This document shows, in pieces, positions 5,717-6,621 of a stretch of 6,621 bases of DNA. Location of the stretch: positions 1 to 6,621 of the forward strand of contig SLIH01000171.1 of assembly GCA_007135745.1 (NCBI GenBank), given 5' to 3'. Numbering within the stretch: position 1 is the first letter of the stretch; every line of letters begins with the position of its first letter. The DNA is from Halomonas sp. (GTDB lineage: Bacteria; Pseudomonadota; Gammaproteobacteria; Pseudomonadales; Oleiphilaceae). The notes under the pieces are model-generated. The model did not search any database, was not told the DNA's origin, and saw nothing but the letters and a program-made list of their open reading frames with translations. Both the position numbers and the translations under genes were made by a program.

Positions 5717-5754
5717 GCCCCTTCGGGCGCCGCTTTTAAAGCGTCCGAAGGGGC
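5717..5754. repeat. Perfect 10-bp extragenic palindrome
   Basis: The arms GCCCCTTCGG (5717-5726) and CCGAAGGGGC (5745-5754) are exact reverse complements. Inside them a second dyad, CGCTTT / AAAGCG around one T (5731-5743), makes a nearly continuous cruciform or hairpin of 38 bases. No T-run follows on either strand, so it is not a normal intrinsic terminator. It may be a REP-like extragenic palindrome or a 3'-end stabilising hairpin for the gene at 5807-6529. Only one copy is present in this window. Confidence 0.6.
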
Positions 5755-5776
5755 ATGCCGTGCCCTGAGAAATCCA

Positions 5777-5810
5777 GGACCAACAGGCTGAGCCTTTTGG
5801 TCCGGCTCAG
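5777..5810 (-). repeat. Two interlocked 7-bp inverted repeats over a stop codon
   Basis: In - strand order the segments are CTGAGCC (5810-5804), GGACCAA (5803-5797), GGCTCAG (5794-5788) and TTGGTCC (5783-5777). The first pairs perfectly with the third and the second with the fourth, an interleaved order. The RNA could form either hairpin, or an H-type pseudoknot if a base pair frays at the zero-length junction. The stop codon TGA (5809-5807) of the small lipoprotein gene lies in the first segment. Confidence 0.5.
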
Positions 5811-6529
5811 TTGATGACCAGGGTTCCAACCCGGATTTCATTGCAGAGCGTTTCCGAGAAGTCGTCCATGTCGACTTCTTCGTCTGAATCCTCCAAAGCT
5901 CCTTCGAGATCGACGTGATGTGTACAGGTTTCCGAGAAGACTTCGACGGAAACCGGAAATTCGTCAATAAGAGAGGAAAGTCCAACCACCCGCTTTGTAG
6001 GGGGGACACCCTCGAAGATCGCGGGTAGCTCGCAGAGAATCCGTGCATCATGGTCAAACCAGCATTCGGCAGAATCGACATGGTTCATGTTCATAAGTGA
6101 GTGGTTGATGATGGCTTTGCTTTCGGATGAGGCGCCATCGTCGTCCAACCGGAAGCTCAGAAAGTTCTCTCCGAAGATAACCCCATCATAGCCATCAAAA
6201 GCCCAATTCAGAGTAAATGAAGGCGCTTCCCCCGATTCGTGATCACGTGGATAAATGTCAATAATATCAACGTCGACAGGCATGGCTTGCTTGTCATACG
6301 AATCAACAATATAAAAGTCCTTTATGGCCAGCCGGTTATTGCCGTTCACAACGAAGTCAATGTACTCAGCATGGGCTGGGCCTTCCTGGTCAGCTGCAGG
6401 GCCAGAGGCTGAAGCTCCTGAATTCGAGGGGGCATCATCGTCATCACTTCCGGAATCAATGCATCCGACCACGAATGTTGCCGTCAAAACGGTGAGGATA
6501 AGGCGAGACTGCAGAAAATCCGTTTTCAT
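5807..6529 (-). CDS. Small acidic lipoprotein of unknown function
   Basis: I do not recognise this family. The 240-residue product has a clear lipoprotein signal: KTDFLQSR, then a hydrophobic stretch ending in VVGC with Cys23, followed by Ile at +2, which favours the outer membrane. Residues ~26-50 are a low-complexity Asp/Ser/Gly/Ala linker. The mature part (~54-240) looks beta-rich, with blocks such as AEYIDFVVNGNNRL, PSFTLNWAFDGYDG and FLSFRLDDD. Four cysteines (156, 166, 202, 229) could form two disulfides, consistent with export. An acidic run, EDSDEEVDMDD, lies at ~213-223. ATG at 6529 has AGGA 8 bases upstream. GC is low: lines 5941-6000, 6181-6240 and 6241-6300 count 48%, 50% and 43%, against 67-77% in sampled M20 lines. 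This may indicate transfer or weak codon selection. It precedes the hydrolase gene by 269 bases on the same strand. Confidence 0.75.
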   Translation of the reverse strand: MKTDFLQSRLILTVLTATFVVGCIDSGSDDDDAPSNSGASASGPAADQEGPAHAEYIDFVVNGNNRLAIKDFYIVDSYDKQAMPVDVDIIDIYPRDHESGEAPSFTLNWAFDGYDGVIFGENFLSFRLDDDGASSESKAIINHSLMNMNHVDSAECWFDHDARILCELPAIFEGVPPTKRVVGLSSLIDEFPVSVEVFSETCTHHVDLEGALEDSDEEVDMDDFSETLCNEIRVGTLVIN

Positions 6530-6552
6530 TCAATTGTTCCTGTTCAATTATG
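6530..6552 (-). promoter_or_regulatory. Candidate -10 box and dyad before the small lipoprotein gene
   Basis: CATAAT (6552-6547, - strand) matches the -10 consensus in five of six positions, but no good -35 box lies 16-18 bases upstream. Downstream of it, AATTG, eight bases, CAATT (6532-6549) forms a dyad that encloses the ribosome-binding AGGA. The likely start of transcription is only ~10-15 bases before the ATG. The call is weak. The remaining sequence to 6621 shows nothing I can name. Confidence 0.28.
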
Positions 6553-6621
6553 TTGATCTTCCCTGTGCAGCGACTGACGTATCAGCAAGCTGCCTTCCCT
6601 GCGACAAACGGAGCGCCCCTG

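Noticed and set aside
5656..6081. A 141-codon open frame on the - strand
   Set aside because: It overlaps the small lipoprotein gene in another frame, starts inside it, and its end is a low-complexity Pro/Ala/Ser stretch. There is no sign that the lipoprotein gene is frameshifted into it.
1..6621. CRISPR array, tRNA or rRNA genes, insertion-sequence ends, integron sites
   Set aside because: No regularly spaced direct repeats, cloverleaf pattern, transposase motif, target duplication or attC-type core pairs were found on either strand.

Overview
The window reads as part of a chromosome from a fairly GC-rich Gram-negative bacterium, most likely a gammaproteobacterium. The evidence is two proteins with lipoprotein signal peptides, an MgsA very close to the enterobacterial enzyme, and a UvrA-family tail. 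Acidic lipoproteins would suit a marine or halotolerant host, but the genus cannot be settled from this sequence. No tRNA, rRNA, CRISPR array, insertion sequence or phage gene is visible.

Layout, left to right. The + strand begins with the last ~61 codons of a UvrA-family ATPase (1-188). A 347-base gap follows. It holds the best promoter in the window (TTGACA, 17 bases, TTTAAT at 289-317), which lies on an inverted repeat, then a ~210-nt leader rich in short hairpins and a possible 37-codon ORF. The leader feeds a TTG-started 383-residue protein I do not recognise (536-1687). The remaining genes are on the - strand. An M20-family dipeptidase (2184-3578) and methylglyoxal synthase mgsA (1721-2167) form a tight two-gene unit with a 16-base gap. 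Upstream of it, behind a probable intrinsic terminator (3661-3683), is a large lipoprotein alpha/beta hydrolase of the CocE/X-Pro-peptidase type (3684-5537). The right end is a small acidic lipoprotein of unknown function (5807-6529), with clearly lower GC than the neighbouring metabolic genes.

How the genes may work together. M20 and mgsA are probably cotranscribed, which suggests a link between dipeptide or glutathione-fragment turnover and the methylglyoxal bypass of glycolysis; this is inference. The hydrolase and the small lipoprotein both carry lipoboxes and acidic Ser/Gly/Asp linkers and are predicted to sit on the outer membrane. They are separated by a 269-base gap that contains a G-quadruplex motif, a perfect 10-bp extragenic palindrome, and two interlocked 7-bp inverted repeats over the stop codon of the small lipoprotein gene.

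I do not see a clear undescribed defence or mobile system. The least explained parts are the structured leader with its TTG-started orphan gene, and the structured 5671-5810 gap.
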